A stretch of 64,000 bases of DNA from Bacteroidia bacterium (GTDB taxonomy: Bacteria; Bacteroidota; Bacteroidia; J057), in NCBI GenBank assembly GCA_033391075.1, contig JAWPMV010000001.1, forward strand, positions 4,526,001 to 4,590,000, in the 5' to 3' direction. Position numbers and translations under genes: made by a program. Each line of letters begins with the position of its first letter. Positions within the stretch are counted from its first letter, which is position 1. Below are positions 17,538-25,197 of the stretch, piece after piece. The notes beneath the pieces are model-generated. The model saw only the letters and a program-made list of their open reading frames with translations, made no database searches and was not told the DNA's origin.

Positions 17538-19406
17538 ATGGCTAAGAGTATTGATTTTTGTTTAGTATATCGAGATATGTGGCAATCCTCCGGGAAGTAC
17601 CTGCCACGTGTCGACCAGTTAATCCGTGTAGCACCGGCTATTATTGAAATGGGTTGTTTCAGAAGGGTCGAAACCAATGGAGGAGGCTTTGAACAGATCA
17701 ACCTCCTTTTTGGTGAAAACCCCAATAAATGTGTCCGCGAATGGACCCAGCCTTTCAATGATGTTGGGATTCAAACCCAAATGTTGGAGCGTGGGCTCAA
17801 TGGCATACGCATGAGTCCGGTACCTGAAGATGTGCGCAAGCTGATGTTTAAGGTAAAAAAGCTACAAGGTACAGACATATCTCGCTCCTTTGATGGACTC
17901 AATGATACCCGAAACATCAAAGATTCTATCCGCTTCGCAAAAGAAGGAGGCATGGTAGCCCAAGCGGCATTAAGTATTACCTGGTCTCCGATTCATACCG
18001 TTGACTATTACGTCAATATGGCCTATGAATTGATCGAAGCAGGTGCCGATGAGATTTGCATCAAGGACATGGCAGGTATCGGTCGTCCCACTTCTATAGG
18101 AAAAATGGTAGCGGGTATTAAAAAGAAATATCCGGATACCCTCGTTCAGTATCATGGCCATTCTGCTCCCGGATTCTCCGTAGTTTCATCTTTGGAAGCA
18201 GCGCGTGCAGGAGCAGATATCATTGATGTAGGCATGGAACCGCTTTCATGGGGTACAGGTCATGCAGATTTACTCACGGTACATGAGATGCTCAAGGATG
18301 ATGGATTCACGGTTCCGGATATCAATATGGATGCTTATATGCATGTCCGTAGTCTGACTCAGGAATTCATCGACGACTTTCTGGGATACTACATCAATCC
18401 CCGTAACCGATATATGAACTCTCTCCTGATAGGCCCGGGATTACCTGGAGGCATGATGGGAAGTTTGATGGCCGATCTGGAAAAGAATCTCAGTGGTCTG
18501 AATAAATGGTTGACGAAAAGAGAAAAATCTACCTTAACACAAGATGAGCTGCTCATTCGATTGTTTAAAGAAGTAGAATACATCTGGCCGCAAATGGGAT
18601 ATCCTCCACTGGTTACTCCTTACAGCCAATATGTAAAAAATGTAGCCATGATGAATGTCCTTCAGATGGCTAAAGGCAGAGAACGCTGGTCTATGATTGC
18701 CGATAATGTCTGGGATATGCTCATGGGCAAATCGGGTAAACTTCCCGGCAAGCTGGGTGCGGAATTACAGGAACTGGCAGCAGATCAGGGCAGAGAATTC
18801 TTTACAGGAGAACCCAAAGATCTATATCCAGACACTTTGGATAGTTTCCGCGAAGAAATGAAGAAAGAAGGCTGGGATTTCGGAGAAGACAATGAAGAGC
18901 TGATGGAACTTGCAATGCATCCTCAGCAGTACAGAGCCTATAAATCGGGTAAAGCCAAAGCTGATTTTGAAGTAGATTTAGCAGAAAGGAAAGCAAAAAA
19001 ACAAACATCTTCGGCTCCTGCAGTACCTGAGAACTTTCAACCTAAAACTCTTCACCTTGATGTGAATGGGGAGAAATTTACTGTTTCTGTTGCTTATGAC
19101 CACAAAGAGTTAGCAAGCTCCAATGGGAATGGTCATGTGAAAGTTGACAAGCCTTCCTCCAATGGAAATGGGAACTATAAAGAAATCCTGGCTCCTCTGG
19201 AAGGGACTTTTTATTTAACCAAAGAAAGTTCTGATACTCCGATCAAAGTAGGAGATTCCATTAATAAAGGAGACGTCATTGGTTATATCGAATCCATGAA
19301 AGTCTTTAATGCAATTTCAGCAGATCAGGCAGGAAAGGTAGTTGAAATAAGTGCCAATAATGGGGCAGGAATTGAGGAAGATGATGTCCTCATCAAGGTA
19401 CAATAA
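17538..19406 (+). CDS. oadA: Sodium-pumping decarboxylase alpha subunit (carboxyltransferase plus biotin carrier)
   Basis: A 622-residue protein. Residues 1-300 form the carboxyltransferase TIM barrel with Lys176 (CIKDMAG) and the metal ligands His206 and His208 (YHGHSAPG). Residues about 300-470 match the PYC/OadA domain, a low-complexity linker follows, and residues 545-622 form a biotinyl domain with the biotin-accepting Lys588 in ESMKVFN. The usual RDAHQ at the barrel start reads RDMWQ here (Asp13, Trp15), so the first histidine is replaced. The complex moves carboxyl groups to biotin for decarboxylation at the beta subunit. The substrate could be oxaloacetate or another 2-oxoacid. Confidence 0.85.
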   Translation: MAKSIDFCLVYRDMWQSSGKYLPRVDQLIRVAPAIIEMGCFRRVETNGGGFEQINLLFGENPNKCVREWTQPFNDVGIQTQMLERGLNGIRMSPVPEDVRKLMFKVKKLQGTDISRSFDGLNDTRNIKDSIRFAKEGGMVAQAALSITWSPIHTVDYYVNMAYELIEAGADEICIKDMAGIGRPTSIGKMVAGIKKKYPDTLVQYHGHSAPGFSVVSSLEAARAGADIIDVGMEPLSWGTGHADLLTVHEMLKDDGFTVPDINMDAYMHVRSLTQEFIDDFLGYYINPRNRYMNSLLIGPGLPGGMMGSLMADLEKNLSGLNKWLTKREKSTLTQDELLIRLFKEVEYIWPQMGYPPLVTPYSQYVKNVAMMNVLQMAKGRERWSMIADNVWDMLMGKSGKLPGKLGAELQELAADQGREFFTGEPKDLYPDTLDSFREEMKKEGWDFGEDNEELMELAMHPQQYRAYKSGKAKADFEVDLAERKAKKQTSSAPAVPENFQPKTLHLDVNGEKFTVSVAYDHKELASSNGNGHVKVDKPSSNGNGNYKEILAPLEGTFYLTKESSDTPIKVGDSINKGDVIGYIESMKVFNAISADQAGKVVEISANNGAGIEEDDVLIKVQ

Positions 19407-19411
19407 GGCGA

Positions 19412-20608
19412 ATGGATCTATTAGGAAAACTCTACGAAATGACCGCGATCCAGCCTCTGTTGGATTCACCGGGCAGCCTGCTTATGTTGTTCATAGGATT
19501 TGGGCTCCTCTATTTAGGGATAAAGAAAGAATTTGAACCCCTATTACTGGTTCCCATTGCTTTTGGTCTTCTTCTCGCAAACTTTCCCGGCGGCGGCATG
19601 GACATAGTCGATGCCGAAACTGCTGAAAGTATGGGTCTGCTGGAACTGACCAAGAAATATGGGATCATGAATCTCCTCTATTATTCCCTGCTAAAAACGG
19701 GACTATTACCTCCCCTGATCTTCATGGGAGTAGGTGCGCTTACTGATTTTGGTCCCATGTTGAGGAACCTGAGACTGGCCTTTTTCGGAGCAGCTGCGCA
19801 GATCGGAATTTTCAGCGTTCTCTTTGGGGCATTGGCCGTAGGTTTTGATATAAAGGAAGCTGCTTCATTGGGTATCATAGGCGGAGCAGATGGTCCTACC
19901 GCCATTTTCACCACCCTGAAACTGGCCCCTCATTTATTAGGTCCGATTGCCATTGCAGCTTACTCCTATATGGCTTTGGTTCCTGTGATTATTCCCTTTG
20001 TAGTTCGATTTACAACAGGCGAAAAGGAACTAAAAATCAATATGAAGGAGCAGGACAAGCTTTTCCCTAATAAACGGGAGATCAAAAATATGAAGTCGGT
20101 CAAGATCCTCTTCCCTATTGTTTTGGGAACGCTGGTTGCGATTTTGGTTCCTTCCTCTGTTCCCCTGGTGGGCATGCTTCTGTTTGGAAACTTATTGAAG
20201 GAAGCTGGCAATCTGACAGAGCGCTTACATAAAGCAGCCTCCGGTTCCATCATGAATATATCGACCATATTTCTTGGCCTTTGTGTAGGTGCGACGATGA
20301 CAGCAAATACCTTTCTAAACTCCCAAACGCTCCTGATTATCCTGGGCGGCTTTTTGGCCTTCTGTATTTCTGTGGCTGGGGGGATTTTCGCAGTAAAAAC
20401 CTATAACCTTTTCGCTGCAAAGAAAATCAATCCCCTGATCGGCGCTACGGGTCTGAGTGCTGTTCCTATGGCTTCACGGGTAGCAAATGAAATCGCGCTT
20501 AAGCACGATCCCCAAAACCATCTGCTACAGTATGCTATGGCCAGCAATATTTCTGGAGTCATTGGTTCGGCTGTAGCTGCAGGAGTCTTGATCAGTTTGC
20601 TCGCATAA
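19412..20608 (+). CDS. oadB: Sodium-translocating decarboxylase beta subunit
   Basis: A 398-residue membrane protein with about ten hydrophobic segments and the family signature GIIGGADGPTAIF, containing the aspartate required for decarboxylation of carboxybiotin and sodium export. It starts 5 bases after the alpha subunit stop codon. Together the three genes form a complete sodium pump that would supply sodium-motive force to symporters such as the one at 5351-6832. Confidence 0.9.
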   Translation: MDLLGKLYEMTAIQPLLDSPGSLLMLFIGFGLLYLGIKKEFEPLLLVPIAFGLLLANFPGGGMDIVDAETAESMGLLELTKKYGIMNLLYYSLLKTGLLPPLIFMGVGALTDFGPMLRNLRLAFFGAAAQIGIFSVLFGALAVGFDIKEAASLGIIGGADGPTAIFTTLKLAPHLLGPIAIAAYSYMALVPVIIPFVVRFTTGEKELKINMKEQDKLFPNKREIKNMKSVKILFPIVLGTLVAILVPSSVPLVGMLLFGNLLKEAGNLTERLHKAASGSIMNISTIFLGLCVGATMTANTFLNSQTLLIILGGFLAFCISVAGGIFAVKTYNLFAAKKINPLIGATGLSAVPMASRVANEIALKHDPQNHLLQYAMASNISGVIGSAVAAGVLISLLA

Positions 20609-20644
20609 GTTTGGATAAGGCAGCAGAGCTTTTTTAATTCAGAT

Positions 20645-21568
20645 ATGAAAATTGCCATTCTGGGAAGCGGAGGTGCCGGAGGATATTTTGGTGCCCGACT
20701 AGCAAAAGCTGGACATGAAGTTCATTTTCTGGCCAGAGGAGCCCATTTAGCAGCATTGCAAAATCATGGGATTCATATCAAAAGTATAAATGGAGATTTT
20801 TCTCTGGAGAAAGTTAATGCCACAGATAAGATAGAGGAAATCGGCAAGGTGGATCTCATGTTTATGGGGGTAAAGTCCTGGCAGTTGAAAGCTCTGGCTG
20901 AACAAGCAATCCCACTTCTGAAGCCTGATACTTCAGTGATCCCTTTGCAAAATGGCGTGATGGCCTATGAAGAACTGAAAGAAGTTTTTGGTGAAAAACA
21001 TGTTCTTGGGGGAACGTGCAGGATCATCAGTAAAATCACAAAAGCAGGACATATTCATCATTTCTCTGTTGATCCGCTGATTCATTTTGGGGAATGGGAT
21101 AACTCAGATTCAAAGCGCATCCATGAAATTGCCGACTTATTGCGGGCAGCAGGCATTCGCGCCAATCCCTGTCAGGATATACAGGCTGAGATTTGGAAGA
21201 AATTCATCATCATTTGTACGAGTGCTTTATTGGCGGTAGGAAAAGTCAGTTATGGACAGATCATGGAGCAAGCAGAAAGTCGGCAATTGCTGCGAGAAAT
21301 GATTGAGGAAATCCATGCTTTGGCACGTAAGATGGGAATTGTGATCGAAGAGGAATACCTGGACCAGAGCATGAGCTTTATGGATTCATTTTCCTATGAT
21401 GCTACCGCCTCTTTGGCAAGAGATATTTGGGAAGGCAAACCCTCCGAACTGGAATATCAAAATGGGAGTGTACTGAGACTGGCAGAAAAATATGGCGTTC
21501 AGGTTCCGATAAATCGCTTTATTTATTACGCCCTTTTACCTGCTGAAAGAAAGGCAAGAGGCATTTAG
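20645..21568 (+). CDS. 2-dehydropantoate 2-reductase family protein
   Basis: A 307-residue NADP-dependent reductase of the ApbA/PanE family. It opens with the dinucleotide-binding glycine motif ILGSGGAGGYFGARLAKAG, has the internal PLQNGVMAYEEL segment and the helical C-terminal domain with IEEIHALARKMGI and GKPSELEYQNG. It could supply pantoate for coenzyme A or reduce a related 2-oxoacid; Bacteroidota often have several paralogues. It follows oadB by 36 bases and its last 4 bases overlap the end of the convergent Hsp70-like gene. Confidence 0.85.
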   Translation: MKIAILGSGGAGGYFGARLAKAGHEVHFLARGAHLAALQNHGIHIKSINGDFSLEKVNATDKIEEIGKVDLMFMGVKSWQLKALAEQAIPLLKPDTSVIPLQNGVMAYEELKEVFGEKHVLGGTCRIISKITKAGHIHHFSVDPLIHFGEWDNSDSKRIHEIADLLRAAGIRANPCQDIQAEIWKKFIIICTSALLAVGKVSYGQIMEQAESRQLLREMIEEIHALARKMGIVIEEEYLDQSMSFMDSFSYDATASLARDIWEGKPSELEYQNGSVLRLAEKYGVQVPINRFIYYALLPAERKARGI

Positions 21569-22821
21569 GCAAACTTTCTCCGAGCATCATACAATAAGCC
21601 TTCACAAACACTGCCTAGCAAATTGTCTGTACTCAATTCTGCTGCTGGAAAAAGTTCGATAAAGGCTTGTCGTACCACGGGAACCGCACTAGCACCTCCC
21701 GTCAGGATGATAAGTTCAATATCTTTTGCTTCCAGAGCTGCAAGCCTCAAAGCCTCTTCTGCTGTACTTTTGAGGGAAGATATCTTCTCTTGCAGATCTG
21801 ATTCAAACTGCATCCTTTCGACCGAAACCTTTAATCCCTCCTCAATAAAATCTATCCGAATTTCTGATTGAGCATCTGCAGAAAGCTCAATTTTGGCACT
21901 TTCTACTTCTTTTAAGAGATGGTGGGCCCGTTTCTCTTCTATCAGTTTAAGAAAGCGATGTAATTTTTCCGGAGCCTCCGCTTCGGTGATCACATTTTTC
22001 ATAGCCAAAAAGGTCTTTCGCAGATAGAGTTCAAGGGCGATACGATTCCAATCTGAAGCAGCATTATAGGGCCAATTGGGAACCGCCAATCTTTTCGCTC
22101 CATATTTACTTTTATAGCCAAATTCCCCCATCACCTGCCCCACCGAAAGCACACTATCAAAATCTGTCCCTCCTAAAGCGATCCCATTATTGGCGAGTAT
22201 ATCCTCTTCCCGGGAAGTCTTATCCTTCCTCTCAGGTCCTAATCTAATGATCGAAAAATCAGAAGTACCCCCTCCCAGGTCTACGACCATCGCCAATTGT
22301 TCTTTGGACAAGCGGCTCTCATGGGCAAAAGCAGCAGCTATAGGTTCATATTGAAACTCTACTTCTTTAAATCCTATGGCCTGGGCCACTTTCGTCAAAT
22401 CTGATTCTCCACTTTTATGGGCAGTCTCCAAATTTGAAAAGCGCACAGGCCTTCCAACTACCACATGGCTCAGTTCTTCGTCCAGACCTTCTTCTGCCTG
22501 AGATTTGACATGTTGAATAAAATCTCGAAAGAGATCGTGAAACTTTAATTTAAAACGGGAAGTCAACATGGTCCCGGAGCCAAAATATTTGGTTCCCAGC
22601 AGTCGCTTAAAGCTGCGAAGGAGGCGTCCTTCTTCTCCATTTATGTAGAGTTCCAGAGCCTGACGCCCATAAACGGGATGATGGAGATCATGAATAGGAT
22701 AAAAAGCTACGGAGGGGATGTCCGATTTTCCTCCATCCAGAGAAATATACTTCATCCCATGTTCTCCATGGTCAATTGCACACAAGGTATTGGAGGTCCC
22801 AAAGTCGAGGCCGCAGTACAT
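21565..22821 (-). CDS. Hsp70 family protein (YegD-like)
   Basis: A 418-residue protein containing only the actin-like ATPase part of Hsp70: GLDFGTSNTLCAI (phosphate 1), VVDLGGGTSDFSIIRLG (phosphate 2) and ILTGGASAVPVVRQ (adenosine site). The substrate-binding domain and lid are missing, as in YegD. Such proteins are thought to be chaperone-like ATPases with unknown clients. A well-spaced Bacteroidota promoter lies at 22852-22882 on the same strand. Confidence 0.85.
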   Translation of the reverse strand: MYCGLDFGTSNTLCAIDHGEHGMKYISLDGGKSDIPSVAFYPIHDLHHPVYGRQALELYINGEEGRLLRSFKRLLGTKYFGSGTMLTSRFKLKFHDLFRDFIQHVKSQAEEGLDEELSHVVVGRPVRFSNLETAHKSGESDLTKVAQAIGFKEVEFQYEPIAAAFAHESRLSKEQLAMVVDLGGGTSDFSIIRLGPERKDKTSREEDILANNGIALGGTDFDSVLSVGQVMGEFGYKSKYGAKRLAVPNWPYNAASDWNRIALELYLRKTFLAMKNVITEAEAPEKLHRFLKLIEEKRAHHLLKEVESAKIELSADAQSEIRIDFIEEGLKVSVERMQFESDLQEKISSLKSTAEEALRLAALEAKDIELIILTGGASAVPVVRQAFIELFPAAELSTDNLLGSVCEGLLYDARRKFA

Positions 22822-22851
22822 AGAGGAAGCTTGTTTGTGTAAAAAGGGCTA

Positions 22852-22882
22852 CAAAAATAGAAGCTTTTTTTGGCAGAGCAAA
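22852..22882 (-). promoter_or_regulatory. Bacteroidota-type sigma promoter for the Hsp70-like gene
   Basis: On the minus strand a -33-type TTTG (22882-22879) is followed after exactly 19 bases by TATTTTTG (22859-22852), which fits the TAnnTTTG -7 consensus of Bacteroidota. Transcription would begin about 20-25 bases upstream of the ATG at 22821. Confidence 0.55.
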
Positions 22883-23069
22883 TTGAAAGTGAGATTTGGG
22901 GAAACAAACCTTAAAGATTGTACCATCCTGAGGCTGGCAGGCGAGATGGCTCTTATGCGCCAAGAGATTCTGCAGGTAGAGTTTTGCATAATACATGATC
23001 TCTCAGCACGCAAGCCTTCCTATTGCCAAGCTTCGAGATGAGGAAGAGTTCTATTACACTCACATAATC

Positions 23070-23160
23070 TGTCATCCCGGCCTTAATCCAAGAGCCGGGA
23101 TCTCTCGCCAACAAAATGAAAGCTAGAGATCCCGGATATCTGCTAGATTCCGGAATGACA
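23070..23160. repeat. REP-like palindromic repeat, two-unit copy
   Basis: Two palindromic units face each other. One runs from TGTCATCCCGG to GCCGGGATCTCT, the other from AGAGATCCCGG to TTCCGGAATGACA. The same units occur singly at 31324-31361 and 32602-32637. There is no coding potential. Repeats of this shape are typical of intergenic REP-like elements and, as shown below, are the target of the IS110 element in this window. Confidence 0.75.
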
Positions 23161-23172
23161 GGCTGTTTACAT

Positions 23173-23202
23173 AAAAAAGAAAAGCCCGGCTAAAGCGGAC
23201 TT
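23173..23202 (-). terminator. Intrinsic terminator of the slipin gene
   Basis: On the minus strand, a 7-bp stem with arms AAGTCCG and CGGGCTT (one G-U pair) is followed by TTTTCTTTTTT, directly downstream of the slipin stop codon. Confidence 0.7.
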
Positions 23203-23207
23203 TCCTT

Positions 23208-24302
23208 TTACTTCGTAAAAATATCTCTCAATTGATCCAGGACCTGAGAACCCCCAGACACAGTGATGCTATTGATCTTATCGGCGATCTTCTCCATGTA
23301 CTCCATCTCCTTCAGTTTGAAGAGCATCTCGTTTTCCTCCATCAACTTGGCGGTATTCATCAAGCTTCGGGTAGAAGCGGTCTCCTCTCTTCGCGTGATG
23401 GTATTGGCCTGGGCGTTTTTCTGAGCGACCAGAACTTTGTTCATGATCTCCTTGATATCGCCCGGCAGGATGATGTCCTTGATACCACAGTCCTTGATCT
23501 CAAGACCTAAAGACTGGCTTTTCTCCTTCAGAATTTCGCGGACAAACTCAGAAACTGATTCTTTTTTATCCAACAACTCATCCAAAGTCAGGGTACCGAC
23601 ATACTCCCTCAAAGCCAACTGCACATGGCTGTACAACTGAGTATCATAGACCTTGTTCTCGATCAAAGCCTGGTGGATATCCACGATGCGATAAGCGGTG
23701 TGGAAGTTCACCCGAATATTGGCTTTGTCTTTGGTCAGAATTTCCTGCCCCAATACTTCTTGCTGCAAGAGTCGAAGGTCAGCTTTCTTTACTTCGATAT
23801 TGATGGCATTTCTCCAGAAACGATAGGTACCTGGCTCCAGGTCTTTGACGTATTTGCCCTCTTTGAAAAGCAGACCTTTCTCATAAGACATTACCTCAAA
23901 AGTTCGGATGTATGGCAAAACCGATACTTTCATCAGCGTATTCAAGCCGATATCTTCGGTGATTTCCGGCTTGCTTAGGTCAACTTTCTGAAAGGTGTAT
24001 TCACATACCCCTTTGAAGAAAGCATACCTGCCCGGACGAAGTACTTCCTGAGAAATTCCGTCTCTGTAAACCAGAGCAACCTCATGATCTTTTACTTCTA
24101 TTACAGTCAGCAAGGAAGCTAGTTTCGCATCTTGCAATAAAATATTCAATTCAATCTGTGTCAAAAAAGGCATGGCCATATCATAGATCACGATTTCTTC
24201 GAAAAAACCGATCCAGTACACGCCATCTACCAGGCATCGCTGATATTCACCTCTTTTCATCACAAGGGCTACTTTACCTTTAGCAATTCGTACTCTTTTC
24301 AT
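23208..24302 (-). CDS. Slipin (SPFH/band-7 domain) protein
   Basis: A 364-residue protein when started at MKRVRIAKGKV (24302). A reading frame continues upstream to 24347 but adds an atypical MCLRAQYTCKHNFII leader that I consider non-coding. Residues about 90-300 form the SPFH domain, with ELNILLQ, ADLRLLQQEVLGQEILTKDKANIRVNF and ALREYVGTLTLDELLDKKESV. The C-terminal 60 residues are a helical coiled coil (RREETASTRSLMNTAKLMEEN). It has no N-terminal membrane hairpin, unlike stomatin-type slipins. The gene lies immediately downstream, on the same strand, of a structured RNA with a tRNA-like module. Slipins are known as scaffold proteins at membranes; the role here is open. Confidence 0.85.
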   Translation of the reverse strand: MKRVRIAKGKVALVMKRGEYQRCLVDGVYWIGFFEEIVIYDMAMPFLTQIELNILLQDAKLASLLTVIEVKDHEVALVYRDGISQEVLRPGRYAFFKGVCEYTFQKVDLSKPEITEDIGLNTLMKVSVLPYIRTFEVMSYEKGLLFKEGKYVKDLEPGTYRFWRNAINIEVKKADLRLLQQEVLGQEILTKDKANIRVNFHTAYRIVDIHQALIENKVYDTQLYSHVQLALREYVGTLTLDELLDKKESVSEFVREILKEKSQSLGLEIKDCGIKDIILPGDIKEIMNKVLVAQKNAQANTITRREETASTRSLMNTAKLMEENEMLFKLKEMEYMEKIADKINSITVSGGSQVLDQLRDIFTK

Positions 24303-24403
24303 GATTATAAAATTATGTTTACATGTATACTGAGCCCTAAGGCACATTTTAAAAAAAAAGGGAAATCATTCCGCAGGATCATTCCTATAAAGCGGGAAAA
24401 AAC

Positions 24404-24770
24404 TTGAGTCAGGATTCATTCAGCTAGTTCTGGTAATCGGCTGTTTCCGGAGAATTCCTCGAAAGGAAATCTGCAGATTGGCCTTATACAAAAAGTAAAC
24501 AAAGGCTCATGACGGTATCCGTCTTTACGCATAGCTTTTAAGAAACTGTTTCCAACATCCGAAGATGCTTTCCACCGATCCCTTAGCCTGACTTCCCGGG
24601 TGGTGATCTTTTTTACAAGAGACCTACTTGTGAATAAAATGGAGTTTCAATCCATTCTAGTGTTCTAACCAACTGAACTAATACAGCGAACTGTATGTGG
24701 GATTCGAACCCACGACTCCTAGATTAAGGTACAAGACAAATTCCGGCAGAGACAGCATATGTTGACTCAA
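24404..24770 (-). ncRNA. Large structured RNA with a circularly permuted tRNA-like module
   Basis: On the minus strand an 8-bp closing helix pairs 24770-24763 (TTGAGTCA) with 24411-24404 (TGACTCAA), and a run of six T follows the second arm. Inside it are GCTGT/ACAGC (24756-24752 with 24444-24440), CCGG/CCGG (24746-24743 with 24450-24447), the tRNA-like module (24656-24723), and local hairpins at 24615-24631, 24554-24570 (TTCG loop), 24511-24523 and 24455-24468 (TTCG loop). A G-U pair in the 24554-24570 stem fits transcription from this strand. The RNA lies about 100 bases upstream of the slipin start on the same strand. Its ends are inferred from pairing only; a longer or processed transcript is possible. 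I see no canonical TAnnTTTG promoter, so an alternative sigma factor may be used. Confidence 0.65.
24656..24723 (-). other. Circularly permuted tRNA-like module (T arm first, D arm second)
   Basis: In transcript order: TCTAG (anticodon-stem 3' arm), GAGTC (variable loop), GTGGG-TTCGAAT-CCCAC (T arm), ATACAG-TTCG-CTGTAT (acceptor stem closed by a TTCG loop), TA, GTTC-AGTTGGTTA-GAAC (D arm), A, CTAGA (anticodon-stem 5' arm). All five stems are perfect. The tRNA invariants U8, A14, G15, G18, G19, A21, purine 26, C48, G53, TTC and A58 are all present. Because the acceptor stem is closed, it cannot be charged; the opening is in the anticodon loop, through which it joins the rest of the RNA. This is the topology I recall for the tRNA mimic in YrlA-type bacterial Y RNAs. 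Confidence 0.8.
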
Positions 24771-24860
24771 AGAGCTACACACTATGGGGCTATACAGAAA
24801 CCCTCATCTGGTTCTCAAACTTTCCTTCTCCTGCGCGCTTCTACTCCGAGAAGATCTTTC

Positions 24861-24884
24861 GCTCTCCCCCCGAAGGGGAAAAGC
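24861..24884 (-). other. Ten-base-pair TTCG hairpin upstream of the structured RNA
   Basis: On the minus strand GCTTTTCCCC and GGGGGAGAGC pair across a TTCG loop, with two G-U pairs that would be A-C mismatches on the other strand. It may belong to the 5' leader of the RNA. However, similar sequence (CCCCCCGA...GGAA..GCCTTAGCTTTC) recurs at 35211-35243, so it may instead be part of a dispersed repeat. Confidence 0.4.
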
Positions 24885-24941
24885 TTAGCTTTCATATATT
24901 TAAAGAGCTTTGTTTCATTGTTACAATACAAAGGTGAGAAG

Positions 24942-24965
24942 CTACTGCGCAATCTTTTTGCGTAG
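24942..24965. promoter_or_regulatory. Imperfect palindrome between the RNA and the WYL gene
   Basis: CTACTGCGCAA and TTGCGTAG form an imperfect inverted repeat around a 5-base spacer (TCTTT). It lies in the divergent gap between the structured RNA and the WYL-type regulator and is a plausible operator. Its role is inferred from position only. Confidence 0.3.
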
Positions 24966-25056
24966 TAAAGAAATTTTTATAAATTTTCTTAAAAATTAGC
25001 ATCTGGCAGGATTTACTCCCTTTTAGCATACAGGTAGTGATGGCCTTAAAATTAGC

Positions 25057-25190
25057 TGAGAGGGCTGGCCAAAAGCGCTGGATTTAGAAACGAATAGTTC
25101 GCGAATACCTTAAAAAGCGGTATTCCATTCCTGATTTTGACGGTTTTTATGCCACTTTCTTCCTAAAAAAGTGGCCAAAGTCCCTAAGAA
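25057..25190. repeat. Dispersed intergenic repeat with hairpin, copy 2
   Basis: This copy contains GGCTGGCC, TGATTTTGACGGTTTTT and a hairpin with arms GCCACTTTCTT and AAAAAAGTGGC, and runs to just before the WYL gene start at 25198. A separate hairpin (GAATACC/GGTATTC, 25103-25125) lies inside it. The repeat resembles those at 925-1065 and 35010-35110. The leader of the WYL gene therefore consists largely of repeat sequence. Confidence 0.5.
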
Positions 25191-25197
25191 ATAGTTT

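Noticed and set aside
22718-23041. Plus-strand ORF of 107 codons near the Hsp70 start
   Set aside because: It overlaps the start and promoter of the Hsp70-like gene in antisense and has no domain.
24303-24347. N-terminal extension of slipin
   Set aside because: The 15 extra residues include unusual Cys-rich sequence; the MKRVRIAKGKV start fits the family better.
24656-24723. A conventional tRNA gene on the minus strand
   Set aside because: The T arm precedes the D arm and the acceptor stem is closed by a TTCG loop, so no linear tRNA can form; an adjacent hairpin with loop TTGAAAC looks like a tRNA-Phe anticodon arm but has no T arm after it.
24404-24770. Two-piece (permuted) tmRNA
   Set aside because: tmRNA has no canonical D stem and must contain a tag reading frame; here the D arm is perfect and I see no tag-like peptide ending in ALAA or similar.
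24861-24884. TTCG hairpin as a firm part of the structured RNA
   Set aside because: Similar sequence occurs at 35211-35243 in a repeat-rich gap, so it may be an independent repeat; kept as a separate low-confidence feature.
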